The notes under the pieces were generated by a model that saw only the letters and a list, made by a program, of their open reading frames with translations, searched no databases and was not told where the DNA came from. Positions 12,501 to 22,290 of a DNA stretch of 64,000 nt are shown in pieces. The translations under genes and the position numbers were made by a program. The number at the start of each line of letters is the position of its first letter. Position 1 is the first letter of the stretch. The DNA is taken from contig NC_133896.1 of assembly GCF_964199755.1 (NCBI RefSeq), positions 83,419,815 to 83,483,814 on the forward strand, written 5' to 3'. This stretch comes from Larus michahellis. Its lineage: Eukaryota; Chordata; Aves; Charadriiformes; Laridae.

Positions 12501-15500
12501 ATCCTCCTGGATCTGCCCCATCATGTAAGGACAGCAGTAGCCATGAAACTCTGGGCTCTTCCCATTCAGAATGGGATTATATCTCTTTCAATTAGTAAAG
12601 GTCGTTAAGAAGGTTTGTAAATACAAAGGCATCTATCCAGTTATTTTCACATGAATTTGAACTCTGGAAAAATAGCTAATGTACACCTAACTCTGGACAA
12701 ACATTTTTGAGTGGGCTAAGCCTTGCGCATAATGCTAATTTACCCAGTAGTCCCTCAAGCAAAGGTGAAACAGTGAAAACAGTGTCTATATACTTAGAGT
12801 TCTGAAATTGTGTGCATTAGTGTGCTTGTGAACCTTGGCAAAGCATATTTTTGAAAAAACTCTGACTTAAAATACCAGTTTGGGTTGGCCAAGTATTTAA
12901 TGTCAGTCAATACCAGTATGAAGCTGGTATCGCATCAAGAGAGGACTCCAATTATCAAAGCATTCTGAATTTTCTAAACATTCAAGAGAGAAGGACTCCA
13001 ATTATCAAAGCATTCTGAATTTTCTAAACATAATTCTTCCTAAAATACTGCCTTATATTAGACAAATACAAGCCTCATCTCCCATACTAGATTGTTTTTT
13101 TATATGTGGCAAACGAGAGAGACAAATGAGCAAAATTTTTAAGACCTGTGTTCAAACTTAAGAAAGAGTTGAGATTTATATCTTCCTGTCATCCTCAGAT
13201 CTGACCCTGGGGATCTGGGAATACAATGGGGCATGAGAGCAGGTTTGTTTGGGATGTTGCTTGAGCAGTCCCCTTTCTTACTGTGATATCCAGGTCATTT
13301 GGGTCACATGTCCGGAGGTGTCGTTTGAACAGCATGGTGGTGGAGGTCTCATTCTCTGTCACTGACAGCAGTTGGTAGTCCTGACTGTCATCTTCCTCAA
13401 GGGTTGCCTCATCTACCACATGATAATCCTGGAAAAGAAGCGGGGTGAAAGCCATAGAGAGAAGGAGAGGAGAGAAGAGGGAGAGGGAGATGGAGAGGAG
13501 AGCTTCCTACACCCCAAGAAGTCATGTTTCCAAGTACTGCTGGTGGGATATGAGTAATTATCCAAGCATTTCACTCTCCAAAAAGCTCCTCTGCTTTCAC
13601 TGGTGATTTCCACAAACCAATTGAAGAGAACTCAGATCCAGTCCCTTCTATATGCAGCTGCTCAAGAAAAGAGCAGGCCCGGGGTCCCATCACCCAGAGG
13701 ATGGCCTGGACAGGATGGATCCTAGAGGATCTTCCCTGCTTCCTGAGTGACATGCTGCACGCTGGGACATTTTACCACATCTGGCTCAACCACACAGGGT
13801 GTGAAATGAAATAAGTCCTGTTGGAAAACAGAGGTAGTTCCAAAGTAAAATCTTTTGGGCATATTAAAGCTTCTACTTTAACTCTTAGGTTTTCCATAAC
13901 TAACCAGTGTTTTTTGCAGCATATGCATAGTGAAAAAAACAAATAACATATAGCCGAGGTCATCAAATGCAATTGTTACTTGGAAAAAAGGTACAGAAAA
14001 ATGAGACAGGGTTTGAAAGCACCGAGTTGTCTAGTTCCTGTATAAATCTCAGTGGGAACAGAATGGGCCACAATAACTGCTGCTATGAAAATATGAGGTG
14101 AAAAGGTGGAACTGTAGACACAGCTGCAGAAAGAGAAGAAGAATAAAAAGGAGTAAAGCTCTAAGTTGCCTGACTGAGACTGCATCATATTTTTGTGGCA
14201 AAGGAGTTCAAGTGACCAGAAATGAGAAGGTGGTAGCTGCAGACAGGATGAAAATCTCTCCTAGAGAAACACGAAATATAATAAGGCATATGTCTCCCTA
14301 ATGCACAGCTGTTAACTGCTACATTGAGGAGTTTTGCTGCAGTATTCAACTTTGGAGGGATAAAAGAAAAGAGAAAAATTTTACCAGACAACAGTCTGGT
14401 CAAAGAAGAATATCTTTATGTAAAATCCTTCCTGATATTTTTTTCTAGCCATCTCTGTTCCTTTAAGTGATTCTTTCAAAGCCTGTTTACAGCTTTTGCT
14501 AAATTTTCCCATATCTCCTCTAATATTCTTTCATCTTCTGGATTTTATCCATGGATTTGGACTTTCAGAATAATCTAAGCAACTTTTCTCTAACAGAAAT
14601 GCGCAATTTACAGAGGGACATATAATAGTTTGAAAATACAGCTTTTGTTTTCCTATGTTTTGAAATACCTATTGCACTCTTTCATTAAAAGATCAAAATT
14701 CAAAGTCTCCAAATAAGCTAGTTGAAAATAAACAAGTTATTTAAAATTCAATATACCTTATGAAAGAGGAAGATAGTAAACAGCTGAAAAAAACCCCACG
14801 TTTGTGAAAACAAACCTTTTTGGCAAGTTTTTTCCATTGGACATTATTCAGATAATGAATTTGTTATGGTTGTAGTAAAGCAGAAAACTGAAACAAAACC
14901 CAAAGACGCAAGAGAGGATTAGAATGAAGAGTGCAAACTTAAACTTCATTTACAGTAACTAGCATATTTTTTCTTTAAACTTACTTTGCTTACTGGAATG
15001 TCTCCAGACTTAAATAATTGGAAGATATTTTCTGATAAATAAAAGAGTTGAAAAAACCAAAAACTTTTGTGGGACGGAAATTATTTTCTAACTTAAACAA
15101 AGAGTTTCAGCTACCAATGCAAAAAAAAATTGAAAATGTTAAATATCTCTTCTGAAAACAATGGAATGTTTAATATTTTTGAAACCAAACACTTCAATTT
15201 TTCCTTTCAGGAGGTTCTTTTAGGAGAAAATAAATGCTTTGGTTTTACCCCAAATCACTTTAAAAAAAATCATTACTAAAAAATAAAGAACAAGGGCTTC
15301 TTCTAAATTGATCGTAATTTTTTCCCTGGGGTCATTGACAGCCAAAAATTCCCTGCCTGTGTCACAATCACAAGAAGATTTCAAAAGTGGGTATTACAAG
15401 AGCAGTGTTGCAACTAACCGTTATAAGTAAGACTAGCTACCTCACCCCCCCCTCCAAAGTTCAGCCATTTTAGACAAGCACCGAGACGTATTTCATGCAA

Positions 15501-16619
15501 AACACATTTTACTGTTGTGTGAAAAAGGAACTGAAAGCAGCTGAACAAAATAAAACCGCTATGACTGACAAACACTTCATCAGTGTAAACTCTTCTTCTT
15601 TCTGTATCTGGATAGCATTAAACGGCCTGTTTCTCTTTCATGATTAAACCAAAACGAAACAACACCCACGTCTTTTATTTAGCAGCCTCAGTGGCATTTT
15701 ACTACTCCAAACTCCAGCTGTTTTAACATCAGGCCTTTATCCTTAGTGGTTGCCTTTACAGACAATGGAAAAATCAGCAAGTCCCATGATGTCCTATCCG
15801 ATTCCTAAGCGAGACATTTAAGACAATCAGAAAGAAGCAACCTTTGGAGGTGAACACATGTCTCCACTTACTACAGAGGAAACCAAGTAAATTAGCCTTT
15901 GAGCAGCTTCAGTGAAGGAAAACATGAGACTTTCATATCTGACTCCTGGATGAACTGACCTCTGGTTTGCATGAATCAGAAGTTACTCTCCTAGCCGCCT
16001 CTTCTAGCTTCATGGTAAGAGATTGTTGCAGTCATATCTAATTGGTTCTGGCTGTGGTTTTGACTTGCAGGTGGGATCAGTTTATTTGCCTAAACAACAT
16101 CATCTAGTGCCATCTGGGATATCATAGGGTATCTCAGGTAGTTGTATGGGGCTAGAAGGCATGACACAGGACCTGCAGAAGACCTGGACTTTCAGACAGA
16201 GGCCATGCCAACTGAGCATCTCAAATGGCATCGGACATCTATCTTTAGCCAGTTGAGCCCATGTGCTTTCAAGCAATATAATTAGAGCATGACCCTTGGC
16301 AAAAGGGGATGCAGAAGAAGTCTTTTCAACTTACAGAGAAGTAGATGCTGCCATTTGGGAAGACACCTCCTATCACAATGTCAGATCCAGGCAACTCTCC
16401 ATGAGGGCTGAATCCAAATGCCACCCAGCCAGTTGTATGGACCTGCAGTTCAAATGACATCAGCTCCTGCTCATCATGGTCCCAGCGGAGGCAGACCATG
16501 TTTGAAGGATCCAGGAAAGTAGAGAAACGCAGCGGTGGAGGTGCAGGCTGGCCAGAACAAAAGCATGGGAGGAACAAGAAGAAGAGCATACCCTTGATTC
16601 TTGAAAAAAGAAATACCAT
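476..16619 (-). CDS. MOXD2: MOXD2, DBH-like copper monooxygenase 2 (12 exons, C-terminus not in window)
   Basis: Copper type II ascorbate-dependent monooxygenase of the DBH/PHM/MOXD family, expected in the secretory pathway; its substrate is unknown. Exons, 5' to 3' on the minus strand: 16335-16619, 13282-13428, 11927-12088, 10649-10732, 9292-9459, 8260-8362, 7311-7477, 5396-5487, 2273-2369, 1998-2057, 879-1009, 476-590. All have GT/AG junctions and the phases join into one open frame of 537 codons. The order is signal peptide (1-23), DOMON domain (about 25-195), then the two copper-monooxygenase domains. CuH ligands are H240, H241 (SLVHHILVY) and H308 (LEIHYSNF); CuM ligands are H389, H391 (LLHTHLSGR) and M464 (TMNEMCLTF). 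MOXD2 is preferred over MOXD1 and DBH because of the GVFPNGSIYFS, RTCDPNDLDIT and GGPSTMNEMCL wording and the exon 12 sequence; this rests on recalled family sequences. The family usually runs somewhat past 600 residues, so the last exon(s) are missing here. No frameshift or stop was seen. Confidence 0.9.
591..700 (-). repeat. Long polypyrimidine tract before MOXD2 exon 12
   Basis: The plus strand is almost all purine (runs such as gatgggggggggaggaaaaa), so the minus strand presents about 100 bases of pyrimidine directly before the exon 12 acceptor. Confidence 0.7.
879..1009 (-). CDS. MOXD2: MOXD2 exon 11 (CuM methionine)
   Basis: 43 codons plus two bases (acceptor gtcttgcag|GGTGGG, donor CCTCAGA|GTGAGT). 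It codes GGPSTMNEMCLTFLFYYP, in which the Met before Cys is the CuM axial ligand, then NNISSCMGYPDILYV. Confidence 0.9.
1998..2057 (-). CDS. MOXD2: MOXD2 exon 10
   Basis: 20 codons, phase 0 at both ends (acceptor ttccctag|GGGGAT, donor ACTTTT|GTAAGT). It codes GDEILVECNFQTLDRSGVTF, matching the family's 'GD.L..EC.Y.T.DR'. Confidence 0.88.
2273..2369 (-). CDS. MOXD2: MOXD2 exon 9
   Basis: One base plus 32 codons (acceptor ttccccag|GAATGG, donor AAACCA|GTAGGT). It codes NGEQLGIICEDNKYDFRLQE and IRDMKEILIIKP, the family's 'D..Y.F..QE.R' block. Confidence 0.9.
2370..5395. other. MOXD2 intron 8
   Basis: 3.0 kb. It contains an A18 run at about 2704 and no recognised element. Short open frames here lack domain similarity and splice support. 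Confidence 0.7.
5396..5487 (-). CDS. MOXD2: MOXD2 exon 8 (CuM HxH motif)
   Basis: 30 codons plus two bases (acceptor gaactgcag|ATGAAT, donor AATACTG|GTAAGA). It codes DLHVFAYLLHTHLSGRGV, the CuM-binding His-x-His. This exon has no long reading frame on the minus strand and was found by motif and then confirmed by phase with exons 7 and 9. Its neighbouring introns are 1.8 and 3.0 kb. Confidence 0.9.
5820..6560. mobile_element. Possible degraded LTR in MOXD2 intron 7
   Basis: Holds two adjacent 40-base repeats (6021-6060 and 6061-6100) starting 'tgggttgttc'/'tgggatgttc', as enhancer repeats in a U3 might be, followed by an 'attaaaactctgttcctaac' stretch resembling the polyadenylation and R region of avian LTRs, and a purine-rich tract near 6553. 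No TG..CA ends or target duplication were identified and no viral coding sequence was found. Confidence 0.3.
6021..6100 (+). repeat. 40-bp tandem repeat, two copies
   Basis: Copies at 6021-6060 and 6061-6100 share the framework 'tggg.tgttc..g....attgtggg..tgtg.aaaa.tta', at roughly 75 per cent identity by eye. A partial third copy may begin at 6101. Confidence 0.75.
6561..7310. other. Rest of MOXD2 intron 7
   Basis: No exon was recognised. A 171-codon open frame lies on the minus strand (6548-7063) but has no recognisable domain and cannot be joined in phase between exons 7 and 8. Confidence 0.6.
7311..7477 (-). CDS. MOXD2: MOXD2 exon 7
   Basis: Two bases plus 55 codons (acceptor ttttacag|GTTTGA, donor GATGAA|GTGAGT). 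It codes GLIDSSGVRIYYTPELRKYD and the conserved FIPPGAESY before two cysteine-region residues. Confidence 0.92.
8260..8362 (-). CDS. MOXD2: MOXD2 exon 6 (third CuH ligand)
   Basis: 34 codons plus one base. The acceptor is ccacaag|TCTTAT, chosen over a nearby ttccag because only it keeps the frame and the family's spacing to SIGTPWDP. It codes VRLEIHYSNF, where H is the third CuH ligand. The donor is CCAG|GTGGGT. Confidence 0.9.
9292..9459 (-). CDS. MOXD2: MOXD2 exon 5 (CuH histidine pair)
   Basis: 56 codons, phase 0 at both ends (acceptor ggttacag|TTCGAA, donor GGAGAG|GTGAGT). It codes FEPVITPHNISLVHHILVY, holding the CuH histidine pair, and ends VGWAVGGE, the conserved 'W..GGE' of the family. 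Confidence 0.92.
9460..10648. other. MOXD2 intron 4
   Basis: 1.2 kb AT-rich sequence with short T runs. No repeat family or exon was recognised. Confidence 0.7.
10649..10732 (-). CDS. MOXD2: MOXD2 exon 4 (start of copper monooxygenase N domain)
   Basis: 28 codons, phase 0 at both ends (acceptor tttttcag|TTTGCT, donor TACAAG|GTAAAT). It codes FAVPLEETKYACTFIPLP followed by MVDQKHHIYK. The T-Y-x-C and KHHIYK elements are conserved in DBH, MOXD1 and MOXD2. Confidence 0.9.
10733..11926. other. MOXD2 intron 3
   Basis: 1.2 kb. Overlapping short open frames on both strands at 11257-11629 show no domain or splice support. Nothing else was seen. Confidence 0.65.
11927..12088 (-). CDS. MOXD2: MOXD2 exon 3 (end of DOMON)
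   Basis: 54 codons, phase 0 at both ends (acceptor attacag|GTGGAC, donor GACAAT|GTAAGT). It codes VDTARLVTAFGTDD through FFTYDLRLDN, where the DOMON domain passes into the linker. Confidence 0.9.
12089..13281. other. MOXD2 intron 2
   Basis: 1.2 kb, unremarkable apart from a recent-looking tandem duplication at 12935-13031. Confidence 0.7.
12935..13031 (+). repeat. ~48-bp tandem duplication
   Basis: Two near-identical copies, 12935-12981 and 12982-13031, each 'tcaagaga..ggactcc' then 'aattatcaaagcattctgaa' and 'ttttctaaacat'. They differ essentially by a short insertion (gagaggac against gagagaaggac). The almost perfect identity points to a recent event. Confidence 0.9.
13282..13428 (-). CDS. 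MOXD2: MOXD2 exon 2 (DOMON)
   Basis: 49 codons, phase 0 at both ends. The acceptor is ctttt-ccag|GATTATCATG after a very long pyrimidine tract; the donor is ATCACA|GTAAGA. It codes DYHVVDEATLEE through RTCDPNDLDIT, matching the family's conserved 'QDY..L' and 'TCD.ND..IT' positions. Confidence 0.9.
13429..16334. other. MOXD2 intron 1
   Basis: 2.9 kb AT-rich intron. Its 3' end (13429-13520) is another extended pyrimidine tract on the minus strand. No repeat family or extra exon was recognised. Confidence 0.7.
16335..16619 (-). CDS. MOXD2: MOXD2 exon 1 (signal peptide and start of DOMON)
   Basis: Codes 95 residues. The start was placed at the ATG at 16617-16619 because it has a strong Kozak context (GCCGGCGATGG). 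The next ATG (16587-16589) leaves a shorter signal peptide, MLFFLFLPCFCSG. The open frame runs back to a TTG at 16644-16646, which is not a likely start. The exon ends in phase 0 at ATCTACTTCTCT|GTAAGT. The coded SFELQVHTTGWVAFGFSP and GSDIVIGGVFPNG are typical DOMON strands. Confidence 0.88.
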
Positions 16620-19600
16620 CGCCGGCAGGACCACTGCAGTTTGCAATTCTTGCTGATACCTTGGGCAGGTATTCTGCTATGGGAGCCCAGTTTATATGGA
16701 AGTGCATGAGGCTGGGCCTATTGCCAGAAAGGAGGAGTGGAAACCGACTGTTCTATAGCCAATGTAACATGTAGGAAAGATAACACTTTATGTAATATGT
16801 CCTGGCACCCTGCCTAAGTGAAATTGTAGGAGGCCATCCCATATACATCTTAAAACATTTTTAAGAGCTGTTTTGTACTACACAACCAAAAAAAGCAACA
16901 AAGTCTACCCACTACTTGGGGTGGGTGAATGCTGGCTCTCCTCACCAAGGGAAAGGGTCTCTTCTGCCTAATTTGCCTTTCTGTTGCAAATGCTGAAATG
17001 AACCCTACTGTCTGGTGTGATGGTTATTTGCAAGTTTGTTGGGAATGGGCTGGTGACTCTTAGTGACGTGGCTTCTCAGAGGAAACGACTGTGCCACATA
17101 AAAAGGGCTCCTGGACTGTAGTCAACTAGTAGAATAAGAAAAATGCTCCATGCACTATATGTTGCTGGGAATGAGTGGAAGGAGAAAAAGGCATCATCTG
17201 TTGCCCTAAGACCTTTCAGCATAATGATACGAAAAACAAAGAGCCTCAGCAGCTTTCCAACAGTTTCTGCCAGGAAGTGCCTTGTGCATCTCATCTCCAA
17301 TTTGCACAGTAGCGTAATCCACTACAAAACATAGCCTGGGTCTGTGGATTTTGAAGGATGTGGTAATTTATTCCTAGTTACTTGATAGGAAAGCCAAGAA
17401 AAGCCCATTTGTATTAATCTTCTGAGACAAGTGCTCACAGAATAGATGAGTAACCGAGAAGGAGAGATATCTAATCTGATCTTCAGGGACAGGGCTTAAA
17501 CAGATCAAATTGCATACAGATTGCTTGAATCCCAGGTTACTTTGTCGGCAGTCCTGCTTTAGACAGCAAGTATATTTGTGGTTTCTTTTGTGAATTATGT
17601 AATACAATGCCAACATTTTAAATTTTCTCTGCGCCAGAGAGGCCCAAGACACTGTTCTGGGGGCACTAGACAGAGCTGAGGGACGTGGTAATGCTAAGTA
17701 AGTATTTCAAGGCCAGGACAGCACAGGGATATTAAAACAACTGGAGGACTACAGCCCCTGTGTGAGGAGAACCAAAGACAGAGTTGATGATGAAGTGGGG
17801 AAGGAATAAGGGAAGGGAATCTGCACGGCTGCATTAGGGTGCTTTGCAGAGCTGCTGGTGTGAGAAATCTTCACTTGCTAGTTCTCCACTCTTAAGCAGA
17901 AAATCCCTTTCTCACATGGAGAAGAGCATGAGATTAGGGAATGCAACTAAGACGCTGCTGGAAGGCGTGACTATCCTGGGATCACAAGGAGACATGGTTC
18001 AGCTGCGTGACAAAGATTAGAATTGCATGGTCTCTTTGATGGAGCAGGATGTGGTGTTTGCATGCCACTGCTGATGGGCATGGAACAGGTATCCAAGAAC
18101 AGGAAGATACCACAGATTGGCAGTGAGCAAGATGCCAAAGAAGATTACGAAATTATAGGTTACCTGAGTAGAGGAAAGAAGACAAACCCCCTCCCTTTAG
18201 AAAACAAAGTGCTCATACAGGAGCCCAGCATGGAAAGAAAGAGGAGGGTCAGAACCACAGGGTGCAACAGCACTTTTAAGGATCTGCCTCATGTGGCAGA
18301 TAGAGACACCCAGAGAGAAGAGGGAAGCAGTGATGTTTCACTGTGTTTTCTCTTCAGGGGTTTTGATGATATACAACCAACTCGGGAGATGAGGAAGAAT
18401 GAAAGTGTTACGCCCAGTACTCTTTTGAAACGACCCTGAAGGCTCCACTGCTGAAACCCTTTGCTGGCAGCACACCTGTCCCAGACACCCAGACAACTCC
18501 AACCCCCGCGTCTCCCCAGGGAGGGAAGCATAGGATTCCTGTTGCAACCAGTTGAAGCAATGTCAGTATTTAATTTCACAATATTTGACCTTCTGTTGAG
18601 GTTATTTAATAACTTCACTACTTCTTCTAGGCCAATTTTTAACAAAATACTCCATTTTACAAAAAAAAAAAAGTCACAGAGTCTTGTTTTGGAAATGTGG
18701 AAAGAAATGCAACCTTCACCTCAAAGACCACAAGCTGCCCAAATTGGATATCCAGTCAAAGGGATTTATTCAGGTTGACTTCATGATCAGTGGCAGAGGA
18801 AGCCTAGACTAACCTAGACAAAACAAGTATTTTTAAAATTACTTAAGTGACATGGAATGAATCCAAAATGCAGCATTTTGATACCCTTTACATTTCTTAT
18901 CATTTTTTTAATATGAAGCTAGTCACTCATTTCAACACATTCACTTCTAATCCCCACAAACTCAGTGTGAAAGACCTCAAGATCTTGCTGAAGATCAGCT
19001 AAGAGACTTCTAGGAGACCTAATTTAGTTGCCCACACATAGGTGTCTAGTGCCCTTTGAGATGCCCACTTGTATTTCACCTGGCCTCACCTGCTGCTCCA
19101 GGAGGGCATGGGTTTCCTGCTGTACCTGTCTCATCTCTATCAGCTCTGTGTGGACATCTTCAATCGCTAGGCCATCAAAAATAGCTATTTATGCCTACGT
19201 TAAGACAAGAGAGTCATGCCTTCGGTGACAATAAAAAGCCTGGACAACAGATTTATATCTCCTCAAAATGAGGGATTAATGAGGGATAAAGGCAGCATTT
19301 TAAAACCACCTACTTCTGCCAGTGTTCATGTGTAAGATTAGTTAAAGGCGCCTACTTGTAATAACGTCGACACTTCTGCTGTGGTGGGTGATAGGAACAA
19401 AACTAAATATTGTTGTTTAAAATGCTTTAAATTACCATTTTCTAGTTTTATCCTTCATTTTATCAAGGTGTTAAGAACCACTGCTCTGCAGCTATGCCCA
19501 GACTAAGATTAAAATCTACTTTTTTCTTTACTTTTTGTGATGTTTTTTGGAGAGGAAATATGGAAATTATGAAAATATGCTAATTTTTGTTTCAAGCAAA

Positions 19601-22097
19601 ACGGTGGAAAGACCAGAAAGGCTTGTTAAACAGTAAAGGGAACAATAATAAAAGCAGTAGAGTTGGTCACTTATTTTTCAAATCAAATATTTTTCTCCAA
19701 AAATGTGGACTTGCTGAAACCACAGCTTTTCACATATACCACGCTGCCAACAGTTTGTCAGGGGAGGCTTTCAGTTCCAAGTGGAATTAGTGGCTGAAAA
19801 AAAGAGAAAAAGAAATGACTGCCCAAATGTGCTAATTAGAAAGGATGTTTGGTAGGTTGATATCCTGCTTCTGGGCCATGTGTTGTGGTGTCTGGAACAA
19901 GGCTTGGAGCTGAATCCTGTATCTCAAGTCAATACACAGCCAACAGAATATCTGCTATTTTGGCATCGATTTGTTATCCTCCTTTAACAGGTCTTCGCTG
20001 TATTACCCAAGGGAACATAAAAGGGGGATGTTAATGAAAGGCAACTGAAAGGACAGTAGCAAAGGGAATGCCCTGGGTGAAAATGAAGGGTTTGTAAGCA
20101 TTGGCAAGAAACAGAGGGTGTCAGTGGGGGAATCAAGGTTTTCAAGACTAAAATAAATGGAGGCAGCTCAGCTCTGTGCCTCATGCTCAAAACAAGGTTT
20201 GCTTGATAGACCTTGTTACTGTGCTTGCAATATTTATAATATTCCCTATTCTCTGGACAAGGCATATTGATATGGTGCAAGTGTGTTAGATTAGTGGTGT
20301 TTTAGCTTATCTACCGAAAAGGGCAGAAGCAAGGCTGCATTAGAGGATTTACTAACTTTGTTTCCTGATTCTCAGCAGTTCAGGTTTCAAGCATGACAAA
20401 GACTTCTTGTCCCTCCCCATCTCCATCCTTCTCAATGACTGTGTCCTCTAGAAGGACTTAAGACAATGCAGGGCTCCTTACATTTGGGAAATGCATTATG
20501 TTGCACTATGAGCTGCTGCAGTTTAGAATGCTATGTTTTACAATGTGGTGCACAGTACTATATCGTACTGAGATGGTATGATACTCCCTTATAAGACATT
20601 GTATGATGTGTTATTATATTATGCTCACTATTTGAAGTAAAATTGACTAGAGGTTTAAAAAGGACTGGAGACTGATACCCAGAGAGATGCTCTGGCAGAG
20701 TGACAACTTGAACCTTTGGTAGCCGGGCTAAAAATATCTTTGCACTCAGCACCACACCACACACACTCAGCACCTGCACATCTTTGACAGCCTTTCTTTT
20801 CCATGTTTGGATCCATCCCAGATCCTTTACGATTCAAAAAAACTGAAGCTGACTTACCTTTTGCCGCCCATCCGCAAGACTGCTTCTACCAAATCATATG
20901 GGGAGCCATAGCAAGAAGAGGAGGAGATATAGGCTCTTTCCTGAGTAAAGCATGCATTCCTGAAGGAAAGCTGCTGACCCATTGTTTCATGAGCTGCCTT
21001 GTGAAATGACTTCACCTTTGCTTAACATCATTTTTCAGCTCTTTCACTGCCATTGGCTTGTTTTCCCATTGCAGTGTTGCCCAAATACTGCTATTCCTGC
21101 TTAACCTTGAAGCACTCTGCTCCCAGGTTAAGATACAACATTCTAGATATAAACAGAGGACTCACAACTGTCACACACTCAGCATTCTATGAGATGTGTT
21201 TGGTGGACTTTTTTACAGGAAGACTCTTTCATAGGAAGGGGAACGTGATAAAGACGAGCCATTAGAAATGCATTCAAAATTGAATACAGGCAACCTGTAG
21301 TGACATTAGATGGCATTGGGACACTAGTGAAGGATCCAAAACCACTGTACAGGCAACACCTCACGACCAGCTGCAACTCTGCATTATGAAAATTGGATTG
21401 TGATATTTCAAGATGGTTGCAGATATCTTTATTGACCCTGAATAAAAGAACTAACTTCAGGATCGAGCACAAAGAAGAGCATGGCACGACTGTTAGGATC
21501 CCCATGGTCTGGTCTGGGCTCTAGCAGTGACTGTGCATTTGACTTATAGAAATTATACTTTGGCAGCCTCCTAGAAGGGGTGGTGAAGTGCAATTATTGC
21601 AAAATGCATTTAATTCCAGAAAGGCAGCAGGGCTAGGAGCATGCATTATCGTTATTTTTTTACAGGCAACATTTTCTTAATGTGGTTTCAAAGACAGAAG
21701 AGGTATAACAACTTGCTCACTGAGCCTTTGTGTTCTCAAAGCTTGATTTTGTGTCCTACATCCTGTACATATCCACTTTTTCAACAGTGCTTGTTCCTGC
21801 AACTTCTCTTCAACACGACGATACAATTTCCCAGCACTTCCCCATACAATGATGCCCCTTCAAGCCTAACACCCCAAATCAGTTATTTCCACTCTAAAAT
21901 GGCTACTTCTTTCTATGTCACATATTCCCTAATGGCTTTTGTTTGGCCCAGGTCATGGTCAAGGGGCAGCATATCCATACAGTGATGTAGAATGATGCGT
22001 GTGGTCCCTGGGCAGCCAGCAGTCTCATGCTTCTCAGTGGTCTGGCAGAACTGACCATAACAACCTTCTCCTGCCTTTCCCTCACTGGTAACACTCA
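16620..22097. other. Intergenic sequence upstream of MOXD2
   Basis: No exon, RNA gene or identifiable repeat was found. Short open frames (for example 18023-18439 plus, 18289-18645 minus) overlap one another on both strands and have no domain similarity. Confidence 0.65.
16691..16698 (-). promoter_or_regulatory. TATA-like element upstream of MOXD2
   Basis: On the minus strand this reads CATATAAA, 72-79 bases before the chosen start codon, which would allow a short 5' UTR. There is no supporting Inr motif, so this is only a candidate. Confidence 0.3.
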
Positions 22098-22290
22098 TAA
22101 AATCATAGAATGTGTTGGGCTGGAAGGGACCTTTAAAGATATCTAGTCCAACCCCCCTGCAGTAAGCAGGGACACCTTTAACTAGATCAGGTTGCTCAGA
22201 GCCTTGTCAAGCCTGGCCTTTAATGTCTCCAGGGATGGGGCCTCCCCCACCTCTCCGGGCAACTTGTTGCAGACACTAATAGGGTCTCAC
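22098..22290 (-). repeat. CR1 LINE 3' fragment
   Basis: Reads 'aaaatcatagaatgtgttgg', then a 'gctggaagggacctttaaag' block and 'ccaacccccctgc', the reverse complement of a CR1 3' end. It continues to about 'ccgggcaacttgttgcag'. The 5' part is absent. Confidence 0.9.

Noticed and set aside
16644-16646. Upstream start for MOXD2
   Set aside because: The codon is TTG; the ATG at 16617-16619 has a strong Kozak context and leads directly into a signal peptide.
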